Part shown: positions 1 to 8,756 of the stretch, in pieces
Numbering within the stretch: the first letter of the stretch is position 1
Layout: every line of letters starts with the position of its first letter
The notes under the pieces: generated by a model
Told to the model about the DNA's origin: nothing
What the model saw: only the letters and a program-made list of their open reading frames with translations
Databases searched by the model: none
Made by a program: the position numbers and the translations under genes
Source of the DNA: JAKOWB01 sp038363005
GTDB taxonomy: Bacteria > Pseudomonadota > Alphaproteobacteria > Kiloniellales > JACOMY01
Reading direction: 5' to 3'
Assembly (NCBI GenBank): GCA_038363005.1
Contig: JBBQBI010000004.1
Coordinates: forward strand, 217,443-281,442
Length of the DNA: 64,000 nucleotides

Positions 1-1539
1 CTGGCGATGACGCCCGAGATTTTGGGGCGCCTGCGCCGCCATGCCCTGCTGCGGTCCCTGGCCGGCGGCCGGCGCCTGCGTCGGCAATCCTTGATCTCGC
101 TCTACTACGACACCGCCGATCGCCGGCTCGCCAAGGCAGGGATCGCCCTCCGGGTGCGCGGCGATGGCAAGCGCTTCCTGCAGACCCTCAAGGCACCGCC
201 GCCGGCCGATGCCGCCGGCAGCGGCGGCCTGCAACGCCTGATCGAGCTGGAAGCGCCGGTGCCCGGCGAGCAGCCGGACCTGTCACTCATCACCGAGCCG
301 ACATTGGCGGCGCTGCTGGCCGAGCCCGGCGTCGGCGACGCGTTGGTGCCGGTATTCACCACACGGTTCGAACGGCACACCCTGCTGGTCCACCTGCTCG
401 ACAGCGACATCGAGGTCGCCTTCGACCGGGGGCAGGTCGAGGCAGGCGCGGTCGCCGAGGCGATCTGCGAGGCTGAACTTGAGCTGAAGAGCGGCAAACC
501 GGAGCGGCTGTGGCAGCTGGCCCTGGCGCTGCTCGACAGCGTCGCCTTCCAGCTTGAGACGCGCAGCAAAGCAGCCCGCGGTCATGCCCTGGCGGCTGGG
601 GAATCGCCGACACCGACGCTGGCGACGCGCCTTGAGCTCGATGGCGAAGCGACCGCTGGACAGGCCTGCCTGGCGGTGCTGCGCAACGCCTTGACGCAGC
701 TGCATGCCAATGCCCGCGCGGTGCTGGCCGGCTGCGCCGATCCCGAGGCGATCCATCAGCTGCGCGTCGCGGTGCGCCGGCTGCGCGCCGCGCTGTCGCT
801 GTTCCGCCCGATCCTGGCCGACAGCGTGGCGGATTGGCTGGCCGGGGAGTTCGACTGGCTGCAGGCCGGATTGGGCAGTGCGCGTGACTGGGATGTCTTC
901 GTGCTGGAGACGCTGGAGCCGCTGCACCGACGCCTGCCGGATGAATCTGGCCTGGGCGCGCTGGAGACGCGGGCCGAGGCGCAGCGCCGCGCCAGCCGCC
1001 TGGCCGCCGAAGCGGTGCTGCGCGCCCCGCGCACCACGCGCCTGCTGCTGCAGCTCGAGCTATGGCTGGAAGACGGCAGCTGGCGCCGCGCCGCCGAACC
1101 CGGCGCGCTGGTGGCGGCGGCCGACGAACCGGCCGGCGTCTTCGCCCGCCAGACCCTGGCGCACCGGTCCCGCCAGCTCTTGAAGCGCGGCCGCAGGCGC
1201 GACGAGGCCGACGAAGACTCGCTGCACGCGCTGCGCATCGCTGGCAAGAAGCTGCGCTACGCAGTGGAATTCTTCCGCACGCTGCTGCCCAAGGGCCAGG
1301 CCAAGGCGGCGCTGGACAGCCTGCGCGCGCTGCAGGATTGCCTGGGCTCGCTGAACGACGCTGCAGTGGGCCAGCGCCTGCTGGCCGGCATGGGCGAGAG
1401 CAGCCGCAAGCCAACCGAAGCCAAGGCGCTAGGCATCGTCGTCGGCTGGCAGACCGGCCGCATCGACACTGACCTGGGCCACCTGCGGCGCACCTGGAAG
1501 CAGGCGAAAAAAGCCCTGGCGCCGCTGGCCGAGGGCTAG
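1..1539 (+). CDS. CYTH-CHAD domain protein (5' end cut by window edge)
   Basis: Predicted triphosphate-tunnel (CYTH) enzyme fused to a CHAD domain. The reading frame is open to base 1 (Leu-Ala before the first visible Met at position 7). The usual N-terminal ExExK motif of CYTH proteins is missing, so the true start lies left of the window. Visible CYTH pieces are YYDTADRRLAKAG, a FLQTLK strand, FDRGQVE and the second acidic strand EAELELKSG within about residues 1-190. The CHAD part (about 215-500) has the expected His/Arg/Lys-rich helices, for example IHQLRVAVRRLRAALSLF and LHALRIAGKKLRYAVEFF. CHAD domains are known to bind polyphosphate, and CYTH enzymes such as YgiF hydrolyse inorganic triphosphate. 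The neighbouring SixA, ppk and ppx genes support a polyphosphate role. The substrate is inferred. Confidence 0.9.
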   Translation: MAMTPEILGRLRRHALLRSLAGGRRLRRQSLISLYYDTADRRLAKAGIALRVRGDGKRFLQTLKAPPPADAAGSGGLQRLIELEAPVPGEQPDLSLITEPTLAALLAEPGVGDALVPVFTTRFERHTLLVHLLDSDIEVAFDRGQVEAGAVAEAICEAELELKSGKPERLWQLALALLDSVAFQLETRSKAARGHALAAGESPTPTLATRLELDGEATAGQACLAVLRNALTQLHANARAVLAGCADPEAIHQLRVAVRRLRAALSLFRPILADSVADWLAGEFDWLQAGLGSARDWDVFVLETLEPLHRRLPDESGLGALETRAEAQRRASRLAAEAVLRAPRTTRLLLQLELWLEDGSWRRAAEPGALVAAADEPAGVFARQTLAHRSRQLLKRGRRRDEADEDSLHALRIAGKKLRYAVEFFRTLLPKGQAKAALDSLRALQDCLGSLNDAAVGQRLLAGMGESSRKPTEAKALGIVVGWQTGRIDTDLGHLRRTWKQAKKALAPLAEG

Positions 1540-1552
1540 ACGCGCCGCCGCC

Positions 1553-2086
1553 TCAGTCGTCGCCGGCGTCTGGCGCCAGGTCGCGCGGCGTCACGAAGCG
1601 CAGCAGCCGGCCCTCGCCAATGTCGCTCCAGTCCGCCGCGTCGAATTGCAGCCAGGCCAGACCGGCGGTGGGGAACTTGGCCTGCAGGGCTGCCAGGGCC
1701 ACCGGGTCGGAGCCGTCGCCGGCCAGGCGCCGGGCCAGACGCTCCAGCCCCGGGTTGTGACCGACCAGCAGCAGCCGGGCCGAGTCGGCTGGCGCCTGTC
1801 GGATGGCGGCCAGGATGCTGGAGGGCGGCGCCAGGTAGAGGCCGTCCAGTTCCTCGGCCTCCGGCAGGGGCTGGCTCCAGCGCTTGCGCAGCCGCTTCCA
1901 GGTCTCACGCGTGCGCGCCGCCGGCGACAGCAGCGCCCGGTCGGGCTGCAGGCTGTTCTGGCGCAGGTAGTCGCCGATCAGGTCGGCGGCGCGCCGCCCG
2001 CGCCGGTTCAAGGGCCGCTCGCGATCGCCCAGCGCCGGGTCGTCCCAGGCCGACTTGGCGTGGCGCAGCAGCAGCAGGTCGAGCAT
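1553..2086 (-). CDS. SixA-like histidine phosphatase
   Basis: A 177-residue histidine phosphatase superfamily protein. The catalytic RHAKSAW motif is at residues 8-14, a loop typical of SixA-type enzymes (DRERPLNRRGRRAA) follows, and the second catalytic His lies in LLVGHNPGLERLAR near residue 110. SixA in E. coli dephosphorylates phosphohistidine domains; the partner here is not evident. It converges on the CYTH-CHAD gene with a 13-bp gap and is divergent from ppk. Such short SixA homologues are commonly found beside CHAD and polyphosphate genes, so an accessory role in polyphosphate turnover is possible but inferred. The ATG has a GGAG-type site upstream. Confidence 0.85.
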   Translation of the reverse strand: MLDLLLLRHAKSAWDDPALGDRERPLNRRGRRAADLIGDYLRQNSLQPDRALLSPAARTRETWKRLRKRWSQPLPEAEELDGLYLAPPSSILAAIRQAPADSARLLLVGHNPGLERLARRLAGDGSDPVALAALQAKFPTAGLAWLQFDAADWSDIGEGRLLRFVTPRDLAPDAGDD

Positions 2087-2254
2087 GAGGGCGGGCTCCG
2101 GGTCAAAAAGCGTGCTTCTGCCGGGGTGCCGGCGTCCCTACACTAGCCTGATGGCCGCAGGGTGCGCGCCTGTCATAAATGTTGCGGTGTCACCGCGTTA
2201 GCGTACCCGGTGGCGCCCCCGATGATCGGGGGCGGACGCAGAGGGAGTCGGGTT

Positions 2255-4468
2255 GTGAGCGAAGGGCAGACGGCAAAGCGCGAGAAGGCCGAGACCACGG
2301 TGCCGACGGCCGCGGCGGTTGCGGCGGAAGCGGCCGCCGTGGTGAACGCCGCGCTGCTGGCGCCCGACCGCTTCATCAACCGCGAGCTCTCGTGGCTGGC
2401 CTTCAACGAGCGCGTGCTGGACGAGGCCTTCAATCCCAACCACCCGCTGCTGGAGCGCGTGCGCTTCCTGTCGATCTCGGCCTCCAACCTGGACGAATTT
2501 TACATGGTGCGCGTTGCCGGCCTGAAGGGCATGGTGCGCGCGGGCGTCACCACGCCATCGCAGGAGGGCATGACACCGGCGCAGCAGCTGGTCGCCATCA
2601 ACGCCCGCGTCGCCATCCTGATGCAGCGCCAGCAGGACGCCTGGCGCGAGCTGCGGCAGGAGCTGCGCGCCGCCGGCCTGGCGGTGCTCTCGTCCGAGGA
2701 GCTGACCGAGGAGGAGCTGGACTATCTGGCGCGCTACTTCCTGGAAGAGATCTTCCCGGTCCTGACGCCGATCGCCATCGACCCGGCGCATCCTTTCCCC
2801 TTCATCCCCAACCTCGGCTTCAACATGGTGCTGCGGCTGATCCGGCCGGAGTCCGAAGGCGGCGTGATGAACGGGCTGCTGCCGCTGCCGGGGCAGATCG
2901 AGCGCTTCATCCGCCTGCCCGGCAAGGAGCACCGCTTCGTCCGCCTGGAGCAAGTGATCCGCCTCAACCTGGCGCGGCTCTTCCCCGGCATCGAGCTGAA
3001 GCACTACGGCTACTTCCGCGTCATCCGCGACAGCGAGGTGGAGATCGAGGAGGAAGCCGAAGACCTGGTGCGGGTGTTCGAGACGGCGCTGAAGCGCCGC
3101 CGCCACGGCCAGGTGATCCGCCTGTCCTTCCCGCAGGACATGGCGCCGGAGCTGGTCGACTTCACCGTCAAGGAGCTGGAGGTCGGGCCGCAGGATATCT
3201 TCGCGCTCGACGGGCTGCTCGGCCTGGTGGACGTCAAGCAGCTGATCGTCGACGACCGTCCCGACCTGCTGTTCCCGCCCTTCAATGCGCGCTTCCCGGA
3301 GCGCATCCGCGACTATGGCGGCAACTGCTTCGAGGCGATCCGCGCCAAGGACATCGTGGTCCACCATCCCTATGAGTCTTTCGACGTGGTGGTGCAGTTC
3401 ATCCGCCAGGCGGCGCAGGACCCCGCCGTGGTGGCGATCAAGCAGACGCTCTATCGCACCAGCGAGAATTCGCCGGTGGTGCAGGCGCTGACCGAGGCGG
3501 CGGAGGCCGGCAAGTCGGTCACCGCGCTGGTCGAATTGAAGGCGCGCTTCGACGAGGAGCGCAACATCCGCTGGGCGCGCAACCTGGAGCGCGCCGGCGT
3601 CCAGGTGGTCTATGGCTTTATCCGCCTGAAGACCCACGCCAAGGTGTCGCTGGTGGTGCGGCGCGAGGGGCGCAAGCTGCGCAGCTACGTGCACTTCGGC
3701 ACCGGCAACTATCATCCGGTCACCGCCAAGATCTACACCGACCTGTCCTTCTTCACCTGCGATCCGCAGCTCTGCCGCGATGCCGCGCGGCTGTTCAACT
3801 ATATGACCGGCTATGCCCGGCCGGAGAAGCTGGAGAAGATCGCCGCGGCGCCGGTCAACCTGCGCCAGACCCTGGTGGAGATGATCCACGCCGAGATCGA
3901 ACACGCCAAGGCCGGCCGGCCGGCGGCGATCTGGGCCAAGATGAACTCGGTGGTCGATCCCGGCATTATCGACGAGCTCTACAAGGCCAGCCAGGCCGGC
4001 GTGCACATCGAACTGGTCGTCCGCGGCATCTGCTGCCTGCGCCCCGGCGTGCCCGGTCTGTCGGACAACATCAAGGTCAAGTCGATCGTCGGCCGCTTCC
4101 TGGAGCACGCGCGCATCGTCTGCTTCGGCGCCGGCAACGGCCTGCCGTCACCCAAGGCGAAGGTCTTTGTCTCCTCGGCCGACTGGATGCCGCGCAACCT
4201 GGACCGTAGGGTCGAGACGCTGATCCCGCTGGAGAACGCGACGGTGCACCAGCAGGTGCTGGACCAGGTGATGATCGCCAACCTGAAGGACGAGGCGCAG
4301 AGCTGGACCCTGGACGGCGACGGCTTCTATCACCGCGTCAAGGTCGGCAAGAATGCCTTTTCCGCCCATACCTTCTTCATGACCAACCCCAGCCTTTCGG
4401 GCCGCGGTTCGGCGCTGAAGAAGACCAAGGCCAAGACCCCGAAGCTGGTGCTCGACCATGACGACTGA
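2255..4468 (+). CDS. ppk: Polyphosphate kinase 1
   Basis: Reversibly transfers the gamma phosphate of ATP to a growing polyphosphate chain. The frame opens at 2162, but I place the start at GTG 2255 because GAGGGAG lies 7 bases upstream and the product (737 aa) then begins shortly before the conserved INRELSWLAFNERVLDEA block. The PPK head (LEEIFPVLTPIAIDPAHPFP) and both phospholipase D-like catalytic domains are present. His461 in KTHAKVSLV matches the phosphohistidine of E. coli PPK (His435), followed by HFGTGNYHPVTAKIYTD of the active site. It ends 29 bp before ppx on the same strand, giving a ppk-ppx operon as in many proteobacteria. Confidence 0.97.
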   Translation: MSEGQTAKREKAETTVPTAAAVAAEAAAVVNAALLAPDRFINRELSWLAFNERVLDEAFNPNHPLLERVRFLSISASNLDEFYMVRVAGLKGMVRAGVTTPSQEGMTPAQQLVAINARVAILMQRQQDAWRELRQELRAAGLAVLSSEELTEEELDYLARYFLEEIFPVLTPIAIDPAHPFPFIPNLGFNMVLRLIRPESEGGVMNGLLPLPGQIERFIRLPGKEHRFVRLEQVIRLNLARLFPGIELKHYGYFRVIRDSEVEIEEEAEDLVRVFETALKRRRHGQVIRLSFPQDMAPELVDFTVKELEVGPQDIFALDGLLGLVDVKQLIVDDRPDLLFPPFNARFPERIRDYGGNCFEAIRAKDIVVHHPYESFDVVVQFIRQAAQDPAVVAIKQTLYRTSENSPVVQALTEAAEAGKSVTALVELKARFDEERNIRWARNLERAGVQVVYGFIRLKTHAKVSLVVRREGRKLRSYVHFGTGNYHPVTAKIYTDLSFFTCDPQLCRDAARLFNYMTGYARPEKLEKIAAAPVNLRQTLVEMIHAEIEHAKAGRPAAIWAKMNSVVDPGIIDELYKASQAGVHIELVVRGICCLRPGVPGLSDNIKVKSIVGRFLEHARIVCFGAGNGLPSPKAKVFVSSADWMPRNLDRRVETLIPLENATVHQQVLDQVMIANLKDEAQSWTLDGDGFYHRVKVGKNAFSAHTFFMTNPSLSGRGSALKKTKAKTPKLVLDHDD

Positions 4469-4497
4469 CTTTCTGCGCAGAAGCGGCCCGGGGCGGC

Positions 4498-6027
4498 ATG
4501 GCGCCGTCTGACCGGGCGCTTCGCCGCAGCCCGGTTCCCGCGGCGCGCTACGCCGGTCGTGTCGGCGTCATCGACATCGGTTCCAACTCCATCCGGCTGG
4601 TGGTGTTCGACCGCCTGTCGCGCGTACCCGTGCCGCTGTTCAACGAGCGGGTGATCTGCGCCCTGGGCAAAGGCCTGGGGCAGAGCGGCCAGCTCAACCC
4701 CGACGGCGTCGAGATGGCGCTGGTGAACCTCTACCGCTTCACCCGCCTGGCCGAGGCCATGGGCGTGGCGACCCTGGACCTGCTGGCCACCGCGGCGGTG
4801 CGCGATGCCGAGAACGGGCGCGAGTTCGTCGCCGCGGTGGAGCAGCGCTGCGGCTATCCGGTGCAGGTGCTGGGCGGCGACCAGGAAGCGCAGCTGTCGG
4901 CGCTCGGCGTGCTGGCCGGCATGCCGGATGCCGTTGGCATCATGGGCGACCTGGGCGGCGGCAGTCTGGAGCTGGTGGAGGTCGGCGACGGCGGGATCGG
5001 CCGCTCGGTCACCCTGCCGCTGGGCCCGCTGCGCCTGATCGACGCGACCGGCGACGACCGCGGCAAGGCGCGCGCCGAGGTGGCCAAGCACCTGGCGGAG
5101 GTCGCCTGGATGCGCGAAATGAAGGGCCGTGCCTTCTATGCCGTCGGCGGTGCCTGGCGCGCCCTGGCCCGGGTGCACATGGAACACAGCTCCTATCCGC
5201 TGCACGTGCTGCACGGCTACACCCTGAACCGCGACGAGGCGGCGAGCCTGGCGGCGCTGATCGGCCAGCAGGGACGGCGCGCCATCGCCCGGATCGGCGG
5301 CGTCTCGCGCCGCCGCGCCGAGGCGCTGCCCTATGCCGCCTTGCTGCTGGGTGGCCTGGTCGAGGCGGGCCAGCCGAAGGAGGTGGTCTTCTCCTCCTTT
5401 GGCCTGCGCGAGGGTTTCCTCTATGACCGCCTGCCGGCGATCGAGCGCTCGAAGGACCCGCTGCTGCTGGCGGCGGTGGAGTTCGCCCAGCGCGAAGGGC
5501 GCTTTCCCGACCTGGGCGACGACCTGGTGCGCTGGGTGGCGCCGCTGTTCCCGGACGACAAGCCGGCGCTGGCGCGACTGGTTGAGGTGGCCTGCCACCT
5601 GGCCGACGTGGCCTGGCGCGAGCATCCCGACTATCGCGCCCAGCAGGCGCTGAACCGCCTGCTCTACCACCCCTTCGTCGGCCTGGGCCACGCCGAGCGC
5701 GGCTTCCTGGCCTACACCGTCTTCGTGCGCTACGGCGGCGCGCCGGAGGGCGCCGGCGCCGACTTGGCCCGCGCGCTGATCACCGACAAGAACCAGGCCC
5801 GCGCCCGGGTCCTGGGCCTGGCGCTACGCCTGGCCTTCTCGCTGTCCGGCGGCACCGGCGCCATGCTGGCCCGCGCGCGGCTGGACTGGAGCAGTGGCAA
5901 GCTCACCCTGCAGGTGCCAGCCGACGGCAGCCTGCCCCCCGGCGAGGCCATCGAGCGCCGCCTGAAAGCCCTGTCCGAGGCGCTGGGTGCCAAGGACAGC
6001 GGCGTGGCAATGACGAAGAAGCTGTAG
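4498..6027 (+). CDS. ppx: Exopolyphosphatase / Ppx-GppA family phosphatase
   Basis: Releases phosphate from polyphosphate ends; the related GppA acts on pppGpp. Length is 509 aa. The ASKHA phosphatase fold is marked by VGVIDIGSNSIRLVVFDRLS (about residues 22-41), the catalytic region LATAAVRDAENGREF, and the phosphate loop IMGDLGGGSLELVEV near residue 150. The C-terminal half is the helical HD-like region of long Ppx proteins (VRWVAPLFPDD, LYHPFVGLGHAERGFLAY). It sits directly downstream of ppk, so the enzyme pair can make and degrade polyphosphate. The first palindromic repeat begins 18 bp after the stop. Family membership does not by itself separate Ppx from GppA; the ppk linkage favours Ppx. 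Confidence 0.93.
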   Translation: MAPSDRALRRSPVPAARYAGRVGVIDIGSNSIRLVVFDRLSRVPVPLFNERVICALGKGLGQSGQLNPDGVEMALVNLYRFTRLAEAMGVATLDLLATAAVRDAENGREFVAAVEQRCGYPVQVLGGDQEAQLSALGVLAGMPDAVGIMGDLGGGSLELVEVGDGGIGRSVTLPLGPLRLIDATGDDRGKARAEVAKHLAEVAWMREMKGRAFYAVGGAWRALARVHMEHSSYPLHVLHGYTLNRDEAASLAALIGQQGRRAIARIGGVSRRRAEALPYAALLLGGLVEAGQPKEVVFSSFGLREGFLYDRLPAIERSKDPLLLAAVEFAQREGRFPDLGDDLVRWVAPLFPDDKPALARLVEVACHLADVAWREHPDYRAQQALNRLLYHPFVGLGHAERGFLAYTVFVRYGGAPEGAGADLARALITDKNQARARVLGLALRLAFSLSGGTGAMLARARLDWSSGKLTLQVPADGSLPPGEAIERRLKALSEALGAKDSGVAMTKKL

Positions 6028-6044
6028 GGGACGTTTCCTGGCAC

Positions 6045-6132
6045 CGTCCTGCTCGGACTTGTTCCGAGCATCCATGGTTTCGCTCGTGCGAGTGATCGGT
6101 ATGGACCCTCGGGACAAGCCCGAGGGTGACGG
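6045..6132. repeat. Two-armed palindromic repeat, copy A
   Basis: An 88-bp intergenic element. The left arm contains GCTCGGACTTGTTCCGAGC and the right arm CCCTCGGGACAAGCCCGAGGG. Each arm is itself a hairpin with a CTTGT/ACAAG loop, and the two arms are inverted relative to each other. The unit starts with CGTC and ends with GACGG. Left arm is of the GCTCGG kind and right arm of the CCCTCGG kind, the same arrangement as copy D at 34279 and opposite to copies B and C. Confidence 0.9.
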
Positions 6133-6160
6133 CAGGGGTCAGCTCCTGCAATAGTTGCCG

Positions 6161-6454
6161 ATGCGCTGCGGCTGGGTCTACATCCTCACCAACAAGCCGC
6201 ATGGCACGCTCTATGTCGGCATGACGAGCGATTTGCGGGCTCGCATGCTGCAACACAAGCAGGGGCTGGTCGATGGCTTCACCAAACGTCATGGGCTCGA
6301 CCGCCTCGTTTACAGTGAGCGCCACGACTTGATCGTGCAGGCAATCCAGCGGGAGAAGACGGTCAAGCACTGGGTACGCCAGTGGAAGATCAATGCCATC
6401 GAGGCGATGAACCCGACCTGGCGCGACCTGTCGGAGGAAATTCATCTCCTCTAG
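6161..6454 (+). CDS. Small GIY-YIG nuclease-domain protein
   Basis: A 97-residue single-domain GIY-YIG protein of the small UvrC-like endonuclease family. The motif appears as WVYILTNKPHG (GIY strand) followed by LYVGMTSDLRARM (YIG strand with the catalytic Arg). A conserved acidic/basic helix IQREKTVKHWVRQWKI follows and the tail NPTWRDL is typical. There is no DNA-binding domain. ATG 6161 is chosen; a TTG two codons earlier (6155) is also possible, and neither has a strong ribosome site. Copy A of the 87-bp palindrome lies 28 bp upstream, and copies B and C follow from 6 bp after the stop in the opposite orientation, so the gene is framed by inverted repeats. Its cellular role is unknown. 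Confidence 0.88.
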   Translation: MRCGWVYILTNKPHGTLYVGMTSDLRARMLQHKQGLVDGFTKRHGLDRLVYSERHDLIVQAIQREKTVKHWVRQWKINAIEAMNPTWRDLSEEIHLL

Positions 6455-6460
6455 CCATTC

Positions 6461-6547
6461 CGTCACCCTCGGGCTTGTCCCGAGGGTCCATTCATCCGCC
6501 AGCGCGACCGTTGGGATGGATGCTCGGAACAAGTCCGAGCATGACGG
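6461..6547. repeat. Two-armed palindromic repeat, copy B
   Basis: An 87-bp unit beginning CGTCACCCTCGGGCTTGTCC and ending CCGAGCATGACGG. It is inverted relative to copy A: CCCTCGG arm first, GCTCGG arm second. It begins 6 bp after the GIY-YIG stop codon. Confidence 0.92.
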
Positions 6548-6580
6548 CGCGGTGGTTGGGCGTGAAGTCCGCTCTTCCCT

Positions 6581-6667
6581 CGTCACCCTCGGGCTTGTCC
6601 CGAGGGTCCATTCATCCGCTAGCGCGAACGTCGGAATGCATGCTCGGGAAAGGCCCGAGCATGACGG
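6581..6667. repeat. Two-armed palindromic repeat, copy C
   Basis: An 87-bp direct repeat of copy B, starting 120 bp after it. The two differ at only a few positions, mainly in the spacer and the right arm. With B it fills most of the 232-bp gap between the GIY-YIG gene and rnd, whose stop codon lies 20 bp further on. Confidence 0.92.
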
Positions 6668-6686
6668 TGGAAGCGACCGCCTCAGC

Positions 6687-7853
6687 CTACGCCGGCGGTT
6701 CCGCCACCTCGTCCAGGCGCAGGACCTTTACCGAGGGTCCCTCGGCGGTCATCGCCAGGCGGCCGTGCTTCAGGGCCAGGGCGTCGGCGCCGAAGAGCTC
6801 GCGGCGCCAGCCGGTCAGCGCCATCACCGGCGCGCTGTCGGCGGCGGCGATGAATTCCAGGTCGGCGCTGTTGGCCACCAGCTTCTGCGCCACGCCGTGT
6901 TCCTCGGCGCGCAGCTTCAGCAGCACCTTCAGCAGGTCGATCAGCGGCTGCAGGCCGGGCTGCGGTTCCGGCCGCTCGGCGCGTTCCGGCATCTCGGCCG
7001 GGGACATGGGCTTGGCCGTCGCCAGCGCCGCCAGGATGCCCTGGCCCATGCGGCCGCGCGCGTAGTCGGCCGACAGGCCGCGGCTGCGGCCCAGCTCTTC
7101 GGGCGACTTCGGTGCGTGCGCGGCGATCTCGAACAGCTGTTCATCCTTCAGGATGCGGCCGCGCGGCACGTCGCGCCGCTGCGCCTCCAGCTCGCGCCAC
7201 TCGGCCAGGGCGCGCAGGTTGCCCAGTAGCTTGCGGTCGCCCGAACGGGTCTTCAGACGTTCCCAGGCCTTGGTCGGCGACAGGTCGTAGGTGTCCGGGC
7301 TCTCCAGGATCGCCATCTCCTCCTCGATCCAGGCGGCGCGGCCGTTGCGCGCCAGCGCGTCCTTGAGGTGGAGGTAGATCGGCCGCAGGTGGGTGACGTC
7401 GCCCAGCGCATAGGTCAGCTGCCGCTCGGTCAGCGGCCGGCGCGACCAGTCTGTGAAGCGCGAGGACTTGTCGAGGTTCACCCCGGCCAGCTTGCGCGCC
7501 AAAGTGTCGTAAGCCACCTGCTCGCCAAAGCCGCAGACCATGCCGGCGACCTGGGTGTCGAAGATCGGGTGCGGCAGGCTGCCGAAGCGCTTCAGGAAGA
7601 TTTCCAGGTCCTGCCGGCCGGCATGGAACACCTTCACCGTCTCCGGCGCCGCCAGCAATGGGGCAAGCGGCGAGAGGTCGACCGACAGCGTGTCGATCAC
7701 CGCGGCCTCGTCCGGCCCGGCGATCTGCAGCAGGCAGAGGATCGGCCAGTAGGTCTGGTCGCGCATGAACTCGGTATCGAGCGCGATATAGGGAGCGCCA
7801 GCGAGGCGCTGGCAGAGCGCGGCGAAGTCCGCCGCCTCGGTGATCAGTGTCAT
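6687..7853 (-). CDS. rnd: Ribonuclease D
   Basis: A 3'-5' exoribonuclease that trims tRNA and other structured RNA 3' ends. Length is 388 aa. DEDD exonuclease motifs are in order: IALDTEFMRD (Asp26, Glu28), VFHAGRQDLEIF, and the Exo III region RQLTYALGDVTHLRPIY with its Tyr and Asp. The C-terminal half carries HRDC-like helices (LRALAEWRELEAQRRDVPRGRI and a second weaker copy), as in E. coli RNase D. It converges with the GIY-YIG gene across the repeat array and is divergent from the FkbM gene. Confidence 0.95.
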   Translation of the reverse strand: MTLITEAADFAALCQRLAGAPYIALDTEFMRDQTYWPILCLLQIAGPDEAAVIDTLSVDLSPLAPLLAAPETVKVFHAGRQDLEIFLKRFGSLPHPIFDTQVAGMVCGFGEQVAYDTLARKLAGVNLDKSSRFTDWSRRPLTERQLTYALGDVTHLRPIYLHLKDALARNGRAAWIEEEMAILESPDTYDLSPTKAWERLKTRSGDRKLLGNLRALAEWRELEAQRRDVPRGRILKDEQLFEIAAHAPKSPEELGRSRGLSADYARGRMGQGILAALATAKPMSPAEMPERAERPEPQPGLQPLIDLLKVLLKLRAEEHGVAQKLVANSADLEFIAAADSAPVMALTGWRRELFGADALALKHGRLAMTAEGPSVKVLRLDEVAEPPA

Positions 7854-7964
7854 GGCCTCATTAGCTACAGGGCTTGGCAGGCGGCGGCAAGCGCCGGGAG
7901 TTGGAAGCCGCGTCCCGGGCGGCTAAGGTGCCGCGGCGATTGGCGCAGGCCGGGGGAGGGCTGC

Positions 7965-8756
7965 ATGGCGGAAGCCGGGACCGAAAAGGCGACGCAGGCC
8001 AAGGCCGGCGGCAAGCCCGGCGTGCTGTCCTTGAAGGTCAAGTTTGGCGAGCGCACGGTGCCCTTCCAGTGCTTCGACACCAACCTGGGCCGCACGGTCA
8101 ACGGCGAGATCCTGTCGGGGCAGATTTACAAGTGGCCGGCCGGCATTGCGCCGCCCCGGGTGATCGTCGACGTCGGGGCCAACGTCGGCGCCGCCGCGCT
8201 CTACTTCGCCCTTAGCTTCCCCGAGGCCAAGATCTTCGCCTTCGAGCCGGCGCCGGAGTGCCAGCCGCTGCTGCAGGCCAACCTGAAGGATTTCCCCAAG
8301 GCGCGGATCGAGCCCTATGGCCTGTTCGACCGTGACCTCAAGCGGCGGCTTTTCGTCGGCGCGCAGGACGCGGTGACCAATTCGCTGGGACAATCGGCCT
8401 ACAACACCGCCGAAGGTCCGGAGGTCGCGCTGAAGCACGCCGCCGAGGCGCTCTTCGCCCTCAAGCTTACCGGCATGGACTGCCTGAAGCTCGACACCGA
8501 GGGCAGCGAGGTGCCGATCCTGGAAGCCCTGGCGTCGCTGGTGGCAGAGACCGCCGTGGTCTTCGTCGAGTACCACAGCGAGGGCGACCGCCGGCGCATC
8601 GACCTGCTGCTGGCCGGCACCCACCTGCTGGTCGGCGGGCGCATCATGGGGCCGCATCGCGGCGAGCTGACCTATGCCCGGCGCGCCAGCTTCACCGACG
8701 CCAAGACGCGCGACCGCGACCTGATCCGCCCGCCGGAACGCGCGTCGGAGTCCTGA
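7965..8756 (+). CDS. FkbM family methyltransferase
   Basis: Predicted SAM-dependent O-methyltransferase of the FkbM family, 263 aa. The SAM-binding motif is VIVDVGANVGAAALYFA near residue 66, followed by the acidic motif KIFAFEPAPE and the FkbM-typical LKLDTEGSEVPILEAL and VFVEYHSEGDRRR. The frame is open much further upstream, but ATG 7965 is preceded by GGGGGAGGG at 5-bp spacing. FkbM enzymes methylate glycans, polyketides or small molecules; nothing nearby identifies the acceptor. The stop abuts the LysE stop on the other strand with no gap. Confidence 0.88.
   Translation: MAEAGTEKATQAKAGGKPGVLSLKVKFGERTVPFQCFDTNLGRTVNGEILSGQIYKWPAGIAPPRVIVDVGANVGAAALYFALSFPEAKIFAFEPAPECQPLLQANLKDFPKARIEPYGLFDRDLKRRLFVGAQDAVTNSLGQSAYNTAEGPEVALKHAAEALFALKLTGMDCLKLDTEGSEVPILEALASLVAETAVVFVEYHSEGDRRRIDLLLAGTHLLVGGRIMGPHRGELTYARRASFTDAKTRDRDLIRPPERASES

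Noticed and set aside
2170..2193. Pho-box-like CTGTCAT upstream of ppk
   Set aside because: One half-site is perfect, but the second copy is 17 bp away (GTGTCAC) instead of the required 11-bp period.
2198..4108. Long antisense open frame across ppk, and similar frames opposite ppx, nirK, gcd and others
   Set aside because: Typical antisense frames of high-GC genes; composition is low-complexity and the sense strand has clear families.
6461..6667. CRISPR-like direct repeats B and C
   Set aside because: Only two units with a 120-bp period, repeats of 87 bp with internal palindromes, and no cas genes; they are copies of a palindromic element.
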